Below are positions 50,879 through 58,112 of a stretch of 64,000 nucleotides of DNA, one piece after another. Position 1 is the stretch's first letter. Every line of letters starts with the position of its first letter. The stretch is taken from positions 1 to 64,000 of the forward strand of contig JADHTQ010000018.1 in the NCBI GenBank assembly GCA_016784965.1. Direction: 5' to 3'. The stretch comes from Bacteriovoracaceae bacterium. Lineage in GTDB: Bacteria; Bdellovibrionota; Bacteriovoracia; Bacteriovoracales; Bacteriovoracaceae. The notes under the pieces were generated by a model. That model ran no database searches. It had not been told where the DNA came from and worked only from the letters and a program-made list of their open reading frames with translations. Both the position numbers and the translations under genes were made by a program.

Positions 50879-52387
50879 CTGAAGGTTTTCAAAGTACAAG
50901 TATATTTAGACAGTGGTTATGAGACAAAATATGTCGAGAAGAAAACCTTTACCGTAGGAAGATCAAAAAAGGTCGATTGTATCGTAAATCTAGAGGGTAT
51001 CAGTCGCAAGCATCTAAAAGTAAAATTAAAAAATAATGAAATTTGGCTTACAGATTTGGGATCGGCCAATGGAACATTTATAGGGCAACAACGACTTAGC
51101 CCCAATGTACCATTTCAGTATGATATGAAAAAGCCAATTCGCCTGGGTACTTGTACAGAGATTTTAACGTTAGAAAATATCTTAGGTGATTATACTGATC
51201 CCAAGCAGCTTATTATAAAACCTGAGCTAGATAAGCAGCCAGAGGAACAAAGTTACAATTTTGATGAAGTTTTAGATCATGATACTGGTGGATATAGAGT
51301 AGAGTCATCTGGATTTCAAGATGTAGATGGTCAAGATATGTCAATCAATGAAGAGACCGAACAAAAAGAGGCACTCTCTATCAAAGATAGTATCCCCCGG
51401 CCCCATCCCCAGCCACAGCCTCAGAGCCAGGTAGAGATTCCCCAAGCTGATGACGGTCTAAAAGACAAGTATGAAAAACTAGCAGTTAGAGAAAAGCAGC
51501 TAGATGAACGTATGGGCCTATTGCAGGTAAGAGAGAGACAGTTCATAGAGGATAAAGCAAACTTTGAAAAATATAAAAAACAGTTTCTAAAAAATATGAA
51601 AGCACATGAGGACTCTAGACCTGCGATGGAGCAAACGAGTGAGTCGGCAAAAGAAGAGTTAGAAAAACTACAACATGAAATTAGAAAGATGAGGGCCGAA
51701 ACAGAAGCAAGCAAAGCTGAAGCGAAACTAGAAATCATTCAGCTGCAAGTTGATGTTAAGAAAGCATACTCAGAAAAAGTTATTATAGAATCCGAACTAA
51801 AAGTACTTACTGCCGAGAAGAAGAGTTTTGATGAAGAGATGAGAAATTCCACAGATGCACTGAATGAGCTTAAGGTAAGAAAACATGATGTTTTTAGACA
51901 AAAAAATCGTCTAGTCAAAGAAGTTTTAGAAATAGAGCAGCAAGTAAAACAGTTTAAAAATGAATATGAAAAAGAGCATGATAAGCAAAAAGAGATTACT
52001 AAAGCGACCCAAGAGGTAAACTCTAAGTATAATGCAGCTCAAGAGATGTTACAGGCAAAAATGACTGAAGTCGAACAGACCAAGACAAAGTTAGCGCTTG
52101 AACTGAGGGGCATAAGAGCACAGGCGCAAGCAGAAGAGGCAGATGCCAAACTCAAACTGATGAGGATTGAAGCTGACTGTGAAGAGAAAAAGCTAGAAGC
52201 AACAAAGTATGAAGCACAGTTGCGCGATTTGAAACAAGAGACAAAAGCTGATGAGGTGCCCACTCAACAAATGGAGTGGAAACCACAAAAAAAATATACA
52301 TTAAAAGAAAGGCCAACAGAAGAATATGGCAACGTCGAGGATATCACAATCAAGCGTGATAAGGGAAGGAAGGTGTCAAATGAGTAA
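50879..52387 (+). CDS. FHA-domain coiled-coil protein 2 (apparent CTG start)
   Basis: A 502-residue paralogue-like protein: FHA domain at about 2-90 (FTVGRSKKVDCIV, GISRKHLKV, TDLGSANGTFIGQQ), a Pro/Gln-rich linker (PRPHPQPQPQSQ, about 163-180) and a coiled coil (about 190-460). The frame is open back to TAA 50861-50863, and no ATG, GTG or TTG precedes the FHA core. CTG 50879 has AGGAG eight bases upstream (50866-50870) and begins KVFKVQVYLD, the first FHA strand. A start at TTG 51056 would delete the FHA domain. The stop overlaps the next gene's ATG. Confidence 0.75.
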   Translation: MKVFKVQVYLDSGYETKYVEKKTFTVGRSKKVDCIVNLEGISRKHLKVKLKNNEIWLTDLGSANGTFIGQQRLSPNVPFQYDMKKPIRLGTCTEILTLENILGDYTDPKQLIIKPELDKQPEEQSYNFDEVLDHDTGGYRVESSGFQDVDGQDMSINEETEQKEALSIKDSIPRPHPQPQPQSQVEIPQADDGLKDKYEKLAVREKQLDERMGLLQVRERQFIEDKANFEKYKKQFLKNMKAHEDSRPAMEQTSESAKEELEKLQHEIRKMRAETEASKAEAKLEIIQLQVDVKKAYSEKVIIESELKVLTAEKKSFDEEMRNSTDALNELKVRKHDVFRQKNRLVKEVLEIEQQVKQFKNEYEKEHDKQKEITKATQEVNSKYNAAQEMLQAKMTEVEQTKTKLALELRGIRAQAQAEEADAKLKLMRIEADCEEKKLEATKYEAQLRDLKQETKADEVPTQQMEWKPQKKYTLKERPTEEYGNVEDITIKRDKGRKVSNE

Positions 52388-54635
52388 AATACATAGCATC
52401 TATAGTAGCAAAAATGATAATGACATCCTTGAGGCCGAGGCCCGGCTTGAAAAAGTTCGAATTCAATCTGAAACTCAGAATTTACTCTTGCAAAAAGTAA
52501 GCATCGAAGCAGAAGTTAAAACCCTAGATTCAAAAAAAGAGATGCTAAAGAGAAAAGTTGCAAAAACTAGAGATCAACTAGAAAGTGACCAACTAGAGCT
52601 CGATGAGATTAATTTGAGTAAAGAAGCAGCGAAAATGACCTTAGATGATTTTGAAAAAAATAAGCGAGTTGAAGCAGAAAAAATAGAAAAGCTCTGTAGC
52701 AAAAGAGATGAGTTGCAAAAAGAAATTGAAAAGGTAGAAGAAGACAATGCACAGAAGATTTTGCAATTTGAGGTCAAAAGAAAAGAGTATGAAGATCAAT
52801 TAGATGAGCTAGGCTTATTAATTAAAGATCAAGAAATTGCCGGTGAAATGACAACTGAAAAAGTACGACTGGAAAAGGCCAAAATTAGCAATGAATTACA
52901 AGATATGGAAAAGCAAAAAGGCGAGTTAATTGGCCAAATTCAAAATAATGAGGAGATTTGGCAGAAGAAGGAGCACTTTTTGCGAGATTATAAGGGTGAG
53001 TTAGATGAGCTAAAAGTGAGCATTTTAGAAAAAAGAAAGATACTTGCAAGTTTTTCTGAAGAAGCTACGCAGGAGGAAGTCCGCAAAGATGAATTGTCCC
53101 AACAAGTAATAGATTTTGAAAAGAAAAAAGAAAGCTTAACCAAGCAGCTGGCCAAGCTCAGAAGTGTCAAAAACGAAACCGAGCAAGGAATAATTAAGCG
53201 CAAAGAAGAGGCCTCTGAGGGTCTTAAAGAGGAGTTGAACCAGTTAGATCAGCAGGCCCTAGACAACAAAAGAGAGCTAGAAAATTTGGTCGAGGAAAAA
53301 AACAAAGTGGACTTGACCAAAAAAGAAGTGTTGAGTGAAATTGATGAGATGAAGTTGGAAAAAGTTAAAATTGAAGAGGAGATAGAAAACTTACAAAATA
53401 CCAGGCAACAGGGCTTAGCAGATATTGAAAGACAAAAGCAACAGGCCATGCTGGAAGTAGAGGAGTTAAGCGATGATGCCAAAGGAGCAAGAATTGCACG
53501 ACAAAATGCAGAGCGTGCACTGGAACAGCTAAAAGAAGCTCAGGAAAAAGAAAATAAGTTACGTCATGAAATTAACTCATTTGAAATCACTAAAAGCAAA
53601 CAAGACAACATTATTGCCAAGATGAAGCTTGAGGCCCAACAGGAGCTAAAAGAAGTACGTGAAAAACAAAGAGCAGAAATAGAAAGGGAAAAAGCAAATG
53701 TATTAAAAATGGCCGATGAGCGTGCTAAAAAAGAATATCAAGATCAACTAGATATCATTGAAAGAAAGCTCAAAGAGGATAAAAGAAAGGCCGAGGTCGA
53801 ATATAAGAAAAAGTGTGCAGATGATGAGCGTAGATTTGCCAACAAAAAGGCACAAGAAATTGACAATATAACAACTGGAGTGAGTGAAGCAGTTGTTTAT
53901 AAGATAAAGGATATTCTAAAGAAGAAGGATCGCCAAAAACACCTTGATGAATTGATGAATAACATTCATGGATTAGTCTACTCTAGTTTAAACAAAGAAG
54001 GGCCCTCAAGTAATGAAAAATTAAAAGATATGATGTCATTTAGCCAAACGAGGGTGGAAAAAAACAAGAGGTATTACTTTAAAGTGGTCGTTGCAAGTGT
54101 TGTTTTTGTAATGCTTCTCATTATCCATTTGACTACTCCGGTGACGAGAAACATCAGGATAGCAATCGTAAATATGCTAAGAACCGACAAGTCTGCTTCT
54201 GATATGTTTATAGAAAATGTTAAGGACAAAAGGGCAACAGATTCATTGTATGAGCCAGAGCAAACTAGTGATTATAAAGATTCTTATACGCACAATATTC
54301 TGTTTACACTCGACTACTTAGATGCGGTACAAGAGGAAGAATATAAAAATGAATGGGTAGTTTCTTTGAATGCATTTTTGATAAATAAACTTGAATTAAG
54401 TGATAACAGCATTGTAGATTTTATGTCGATTGAAACCAATCTAATGGAGCAGTTGGTTCACATTAGAAGTAGCATAACACCCATGACCGAAGAAAAAAGT
54501 ATTCAGAAAATGGAAAACATTGAAGCAGCAGCAACAGAAGATATTGTGAAGCTAATGCAGTCTGATAAAAATTACAATGAATTCAAGCAATTTCAACAAA
54601 AGTTTTATCAGGATTATCTCTCACAACAAGAATAA
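52380..54635 (+). CDS. Long coiled-coil protein with C-terminal membrane anchor
   Basis: A 751-residue protein: almost continuous coiled coil from about 15 to 540, one membrane helix near 568-588 (FKVVVASVVFVMLLIIHL) and about 160 residues beyond it, presumably periplasmic, with no recognised fold. ATG 52380 overlaps the FHA 2 stop by eight bases, with AAGGAAGG upstream; the longer frame from 52326 lies in the FHA 2 gene. The topology puts the coiled coil in the cytoplasm, where it could meet the two FHA rods. It is the last gene of the operon. Generic coiled coils of this kind can resemble SMC or myosin without homology. Confidence 0.7.
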   Translation: MSKIHSIYSSKNDNDILEAEARLEKVRIQSETQNLLLQKVSIEAEVKTLDSKKEMLKRKVAKTRDQLESDQLELDEINLSKEAAKMTLDDFEKNKRVEAEKIEKLCSKRDELQKEIEKVEEDNAQKILQFEVKRKEYEDQLDELGLLIKDQEIAGEMTTEKVRLEKAKISNELQDMEKQKGELIGQIQNNEEIWQKKEHFLRDYKGELDELKVSILEKRKILASFSEEATQEEVRKDELSQQVIDFEKKKESLTKQLAKLRSVKNETEQGIIKRKEEASEGLKEELNQLDQQALDNKRELENLVEEKNKVDLTKKEVLSEIDEMKLEKVKIEEEIENLQNTRQQGLADIERQKQQAMLEVEELSDDAKGARIARQNAERALEQLKEAQEKENKLRHEINSFEITKSKQDNIIAKMKLEAQQELKEVREKQRAEIEREKANVLKMADERAKKEYQDQLDIIERKLKEDKRKAEVEYKKKCADDERRFANKKAQEIDNITTGVSEAVVYKIKDILKKKDRQKHLDELMNNIHGLVYSSLNKEGPSSNEKLKDMMSFSQTRVEKNKRYYFKVVVASVVFVMLLIIHLTTPVTRNIRIAIVNMLRTDKSASDMFIENVKDKRATDSLYEPEQTSDYKDSYTHNILFTLDYLDAVQEEEYKNEWVVSLNAFLINKLELSDNSIVDFMSIETNLMEQLVHIRSSITPMTEEKSIQKMENIEAAATEDIVKLMQSDKNYNEFKQFQQKFYQDYLSQQE

Positions 54636-54658
54636 GTTGGCCATACCAGTTGCCTTGA

Positions 54659-55144
54659 TTAGCTTAGCTTTTTTTCAATAATATATTGTTTTGCTGGAGC
54701 ATTACAAACTATGTTGACCCTTTCTTCTATGACTTGGAAACCTTTACTCTTAAAGAACCTTATTGCCAAGGTGCTACTTTCTGCAAAAATTCTCTTCATT
54801 TTGGTTCGTATTGCTTCTTGCTCTAGGCATTCAAATAATTGAGTGCCTACTCCTTTTGCTATCCATTCAGGTAAGCAATAAAACATATCAATATGACCGT
54901 CTGTCTCTAACTCTGCAAAGCCAACAATTATATTATCTACAACGGCCACAAAGGGATTTCTTTGGGATATTCTATCTATCCACTCTGTAAGGTCATTGCT
55001 ATCAGGGGCCCATCTTTTTACTTGGTCAAGTGTATACTCTTTGGATACAACCTCACGAGTTGAGCGAAAATAAACCTGCCATATCGCTTTTTCTTCACCT
55101 CTTTTGTACCGTCTTATTTTTATTTCTAGCTTGCTATTTTCCAT
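54659..55144 (-). CDS. GNAT-family N-acetyltransferase
   Basis: A 161-residue acetyltransferase of the GNAT fold. The acetyl-CoA-binding motif A is seen as FYCLPEWIAKGVGTQLFECLE (GxGxxL type: KGVGTQL), preceded by strand IVGFAELETDGHIDMF, and the C-terminal strand follows FFKSKGFQVIEE. Substrate unknown; many such enzymes act on amines or small metabolites. It converges with the coiled-coil operon, 23 bases apart. Confidence 0.85.
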   Translation of the reverse strand: MENSKLEIKIRRYKRGEEKAIWQVYFRSTREVVSKEYTLDQVKRWAPDSNDLTEWIDRISQRNPFVAVVDNIIVGFAELETDGHIDMFYCLPEWIAKGVGTQLFECLEQEAIRTKMKRIFAESSTLAIRFFKSKGFQVIEERVNIVCNAPAKQYIIEKKLS

Positions 55145-55260
55145 AACGAAATAATACCAAACTGAAAGTAAGAAGGTAAACTTTTTTTAATTGAAATATT
55201 GTCAAATATTTAGCAGACGCCTTTTTATCAACTATACGGAGTTATTTAACAAAAATATTT

Positions 55261-55560
55261 TTATACTTTAGAAATTTTATTATAGTAGGTATCAATGTAT
55301 AACTCTATAGCTTGAATAATAAGTTGCTGATACTTTCGCCCATTAGCGGTAGCAATTTTTTTTAATTCACTCAGATCATTCTCTGGAATTCTTAGAGATA
55401 TGGCTTTTCTATTTCCAGCCCCCAAAATTTTTCGATGTTCTTCTGGGGATATAGCTTCACTAAGGGCCAAAAGATCCAATGATGAACTCTTCTCAAATTT
55501 GCTAGCAGCTTCTTTCCACCTTTTTTCATCTGTATTTTGTTTTTTTGATGATTTTTTCAT
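55261..55560 (-). CDS. brnA: BrnA-like antitoxin
   Basis: A 99-residue protein starting MKKSSKK with AAGGA about nine bases upstream, overlapping the toxin gene by 35 bases. The C-terminal half holds RKAISLRIPENDLSELKKIA, a ribbon-helix-helix (CopG/BrnA-type) DNA-binding segment, followed by a helix ending the fold. It should neutralise the toxin and repress the operon at the palindrome 55851-55890. An upstream in-frame start (55590) lies deeper in the toxin gene and is less likely. Confidence 0.75.
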   Translation of the reverse strand: MKKSSKKQNTDEKRWKEAASKFEKSSSLDLLALSEAISPEEHRKILGAGNRKAISLRIPENDLSELKKIATANGRKYQQLIIQAIELYIDTYYNKISKV

Positions 55561-55825
55561 AAATCTCAATCCTTTTTTTGTTTGGCTCAAAAGCAGTAAT
55601 CAGATTCAATGTTTCTCGATGTTTTTCCCAAGCTACAAATAAAACTCGCTTCTTTTTCGTTTTGCCAATGGTCCAATATCTAATATACGGAGGAAAATTT
55701 AGTTGTTCAGGCGCTCTCAAGGGAATAGGTTTTGGATTATTTTCAAAAACAACTTCCCAAGCTTCTTTGACACTTACATCATGTTTATTGATGTGATTTT
55801 GTGCCCATTCCATGTTGTCCCACAT
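55526..55825 (-). CDS. brnT: BrnT-like RNase toxin
   Basis: A 99-residue BrnT/RelE-like toxin. It begins with the family style W-x-x-N-x-x-K-H-x-V-S (EWAQNHINKHDVSVKEAWEV), then RYWTIGKTKKKRVLFVAW and RIEIYEKI. BrnT is a ribosome-independent mRNase. AGGAG precedes the ATG by about nine bases. The order toxin then antitoxin, overlapping, is the BrnTA norm. Confidence 0.82.
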   Translation of the reverse strand: MWDNMEWAQNHINKHDVSVKEAWEVVFENNPKPIPLRAPEQLNFPPYIRYWTIGKTKKKRVLFVAWEKHRETLNLITAFEPNKKRIEIYEKIIKKTKYR

Positions 55826-55847
55826 ATGGACTTCTCCTATTTATATC

Positions 55848-55876
55848 ATTATACAGCAATACATTTGTATATACAA
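55848..55876 (-). promoter_or_regulatory. brnTA promoter
   Basis: On the minus strand a perfect -10 TATAAT (55853-55848) lies 17 bases from a -35 TTGTAT (55876-55871). The -35 is inside the palindromic operator and the -10 overlaps its end. Confidence 0.65.
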
Positions 55877-55890
55877 ATGTATTACTGTAT
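55851..55890. promoter_or_regulatory. 40-bp near-perfect palindrome, brnTA operator
   Basis: The central 26 bases (55858-55883) are a perfect palindrome centred on TATA, with half-site ATACATTTGTAT. It extends to 40 bases through ATACAG (55851-55856) and CTGTAT (55885-55890) with a single mismatched pair (55857/55884). It starts 26 bases before brnT and covers the promoter, so it is the expected BrnA or BrnT-BrnA binding site. Confidence 0.8.
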
Positions 55891-56163
55891 AAGTTCTAAA
55901 TTGGTAGTGTTTTTAGGTGGTTATGCAAGAAATATGTGCTTGTGTTACCCAATAATGTCAATTCTTCTGATAGATAATATCACTTCACTCAGAATTTTTA
56001 TTTCACCTTAAAAGCATTGTGTTTCATAGCTACTTTTTCCAGGAAAAGCTTTGGGTTTCATCATGCAAACTATCGATAAATACAGGGAAGTAATCGTTAT
56101 GGCACTTGAAAAAGCACAGCTTTTTTGCTATAAATTAGCATCACTAAAACGAAGGAAATGCCG

Positions 56164-57093
56164 ATGAATACAGCATCTTTGAACGATAAACAGCTATTGG
56201 TAAATACAAAAACATTTGTTAAAAAAGAGAGCGAGATCTCTGTGAAGATCTTAGAGCATTTGGCCGAGATAGAGCGTAGAAAACTTTTTTGCGATCTTTC
56301 ATATTCATCTCTTTTCTCCTATTGTTTGGGAGAATTGGGGTTCTCTGAACAAGAAGCATTCAGAAGGATTGATGCCATGAGATTGGCAAAGAAGATGCCA
56401 GAGGTTAAAGCTGGCCTCAACAATGGAAATTTAAGTTTAACCAATACCAATATGATCAGTTCTCTGTTTAAAAAAAGTGAGATAACAGAAGATGATAAAA
56501 TTAGGATTGTTAAAGATGTTGAAGGTATGACTAAAAAAGAATGTGAGGCAAAGATTGACAAGATAAAAGATGACCTTGGAATCACTCCACCTCCAAAAAA
56601 TGAAAAGAAAAGTAAGGAGCAAAATGGAGGTATTAGACTACACCTGTCTTTAAGTAAAAAGACTGCAAAAAAATTTGAAAAGCTTAAAGGACTTCTTGCC
56701 CACCAGAAAGATCACTCTACCGAGGAGCTGTTGAACCTGATGTTAGATAATATGATAGAAAAAACCGAGAAAAAGAAATTTAAGTCACAGAAGAAGACAA
56801 GTCAAAAACCAAGTAACAAACAAACTCGTTATATTGACAAGGCCACAAGAGATGAAGTCTACACTAGGGCCCATGGCAAGTGTCAAAACTGTGGATCAGT
56901 CTATGCACTTGAGATTGACCATGTCGATAATTATGCAAAAGGTGGCAGTAATGATCCAACTAATTTGCAACTGTTATGCAGGGCCTGCAATTCCAGAAAA
57001 TCTATAGTTGATTATGGAATTGAAAAGATTGAGAGTTTTACTTTGTCTGGAATAAGTGTGGCAAAACCAAAGCAGTATGAGCTTTTTACGTGA
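56164..57093 (+). CDS. HNH endonuclease-domain protein
   Basis: A 309-residue protein: a helical N-terminal domain (about 1-150), a basic linker with KKTSQKPSNKQTR, and a C-terminal HNH domain with zinc Cys pairs in CQNCG and CRAC and the catalytic motif ALEIDHVDNYAKGG...NLQLLC (about 235-285). It should nick or cut DNA. ATG 56164 is chosen because GAAGGA lies seven bases upstream; ATG 56158 is too close. Proteins with this layout are, to my knowledge, multicopy in Bdellovibrio-type genomes. Its role (mobile, defensive or repair) is unknown. Confidence 0.82.
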   Translation: MNTASLNDKQLLVNTKTFVKKESEISVKILEHLAEIERRKLFCDLSYSSLFSYCLGELGFSEQEAFRRIDAMRLAKKMPEVKAGLNNGNLSLTNTNMISSLFKKSEITEDDKIRIVKDVEGMTKKECEAKIDKIKDDLGITPPPKNEKKSKEQNGGIRLHLSLSKKTAKKFEKLKGLLAHQKDHSTEELLNLMLDNMIEKTEKKKFKSQKKTSQKPSNKQTRYIDKATRDEVYTRAHGKCQNCGSVYALEIDHVDNYAKGGSNDPTNLQLLCRACNSRKSIVDYGIEKIESFTLSGISVAKPKQYELFT

Positions 57094-57138
57094 AATAATC
57101 CCAAGAAGACCGGGAAATTTAATCTGAGTTAAGTACAA

Positions 57139-57507
57139 TTAAATACTTTCAAACAATGCAACTCTATTTCCTTCACTATCTTTAAACTCAGCAGAGAACT
57201 CTAAGTTTGGAACTGAAGTTTTTAAAAAAAGTTCTTCTCCACCAACCTCTTTGGCCTTTGCCATTGTTTTATCAATACTTTCAGTAGATAGATATATCAA
57301 GCTCCCATAAACAGAAGGCCTATAAATCTCCCCTTTAGCAAGAGAGCCTGAAATACCTTGCCCTTGCTCAGTAAATGGGAAAAATGCCATTTCACAGCCA
57401 TGAATGACTTCTTTGGTAAACTCCACATTAAAGACATGAGAGTAAAACTTGATTGCTCTGTCCATATCATTCACTGGAATCTCAAAATATGTTCCTAAAT
57501 TGCTCAT
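57139..57507 (-). CDS. VOC/glyoxalase-fold protein
   Basis: A 122-residue vicinal-oxygen-chelate family protein with paired beta-alpha-beta-beta-beta units: YFEIPVNDMDRAIKFYSHVF opens the first, EFKDSEGNRVALFES closes the second. A metal-binding Glu is present near the C-terminus (EGNRVALFE). Substrate unknown; the family includes glyoxalases, dioxygenases and antibiotic-binding proteins. It follows the carbonic-anhydrase-like gene by one base and is probably co-transcribed. Confidence 0.82.
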   Translation of the reverse strand: MSNLGTYFEIPVNDMDRAIKFYSHVFNVEFTKEVIHGCEMAFFPFTEQGQGISGSLAKGEIYRPSVYGSLIYLSTESIDKTMAKAKEVGGEELFLKTSVPNLEFSAEFKDSEGNRVALFESI

Positions 57508-57508
57508 T

Positions 57509-57925
57509 TTAAAGGCCCATTACACTGGTTTTTAATGGGTATACCTTATGGGGTTGAAAAGTTTCATCTACCCATATTCCGATAAACTCAACTTCCTCAT
57601 AAACTTGTTTGAGGATGTGAATAGATGCTTCTATTTGCTCAATTTGAGTTTCTTTTTCTACTGAATTGCCGGCACAATCATGATGACCAACTACTGCAAC
57701 ATGTTTTGAACCATGTTTTACAATAGATAAATCTATTAACCTCTTGATTCGTTCAATTTTACTTGAATCAACATTTTCTGTGATGATTTTTATGGGACCT
57801 GTCTCTGTAATCATATCTACATAATCTACATCATAGTTACTTTTAAGATATTCAATTACTGGCAATTGAACTCTACCATCGATGCAATTAACTGCTGTAG
57901 CAAAATGTTTAGTATTGTAAGTCAT
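57509..57925 (-). CDS. Small carbonic-anhydrase-like protein
   Basis: A 138-residue protein resembling the short putative carbonic anhydrases related to beta-CA. The zinc-site pattern is visible: C14 with D16 and R18 in NCIDGR and H81/C84 in VGHHDC. It is shorter than classical beta-carbonic anhydrases (about 200-220). Reversible CO2 hydration is likely but not certain; some members lack activity. Confidence 0.72.
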   Translation of the reverse strand: MTYNTKHFATAVNCIDGRVQLPVIEYLKSNYDVDYVDMITETGPIKIITENVDSSKIERIKRLIDLSIVKHGSKHVAVVGHHDCAGNSVEKETQIEQIEASIHILKQVYEEVEFIGIWVDETFQPHKVYPLKTSVMGL

Positions 57926-58112
57926 TTATAATAAATATGCTTGGTGGCACTGCGTTTCAATCTTGCCAAATGATAGTACTAGTATGTTTGCCAGGTAGCC
58001 ACTTTTCTGACACATACAAGCTCTTCACTCGTTGATGTTATGTCTCTAAACGCAAACACTGTCAACAAAATCTTACTATCTCTTGCCGACCAAAACAAAA
58101 AGGCCGCGTTAG

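Larger units (their letters stand above)
55826..56163. other. Intergenic region with the brnTA control site
   Basis: The brnT side (55848-55890) holds the promoter and the 40-bp palindrome. From 55891 to 56163 I see no gene or strong structure; the plus-strand HNH gene must have its promoter in the last ~150 bases, where no clear -35/-10 pair was found. Confidence 0.5.

Noticed and set aside
46269-54635. Zorya anti-phage system
   Set aside because: A MotA/MotB-like pair is present, but neither ZorC nor ZorD/ZorE-type (helicase or HNH) partners are in the operon, and the coiled coil is on the MotB-like rather than the MotA-like subunit.
52380-54635. SMC/Rad50-type ATPase
   Set aside because: Long coiled coil only; no Walker A or signature motif, and the C-terminus has a membrane helix.
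56041-56160. Promoter or hairpin before the HNH gene
   Set aside because: Only short, interrupted complementarity (GCTACTTTTTCC/GGAAAAGC) and no credible -35/-10 pair were seen.
58040-58112. Terminator after the Cache/PAS sensor gene
   Set aside because: A GGCCTTTTTG run exists on the minus strand, but no convincing stem precedes it.
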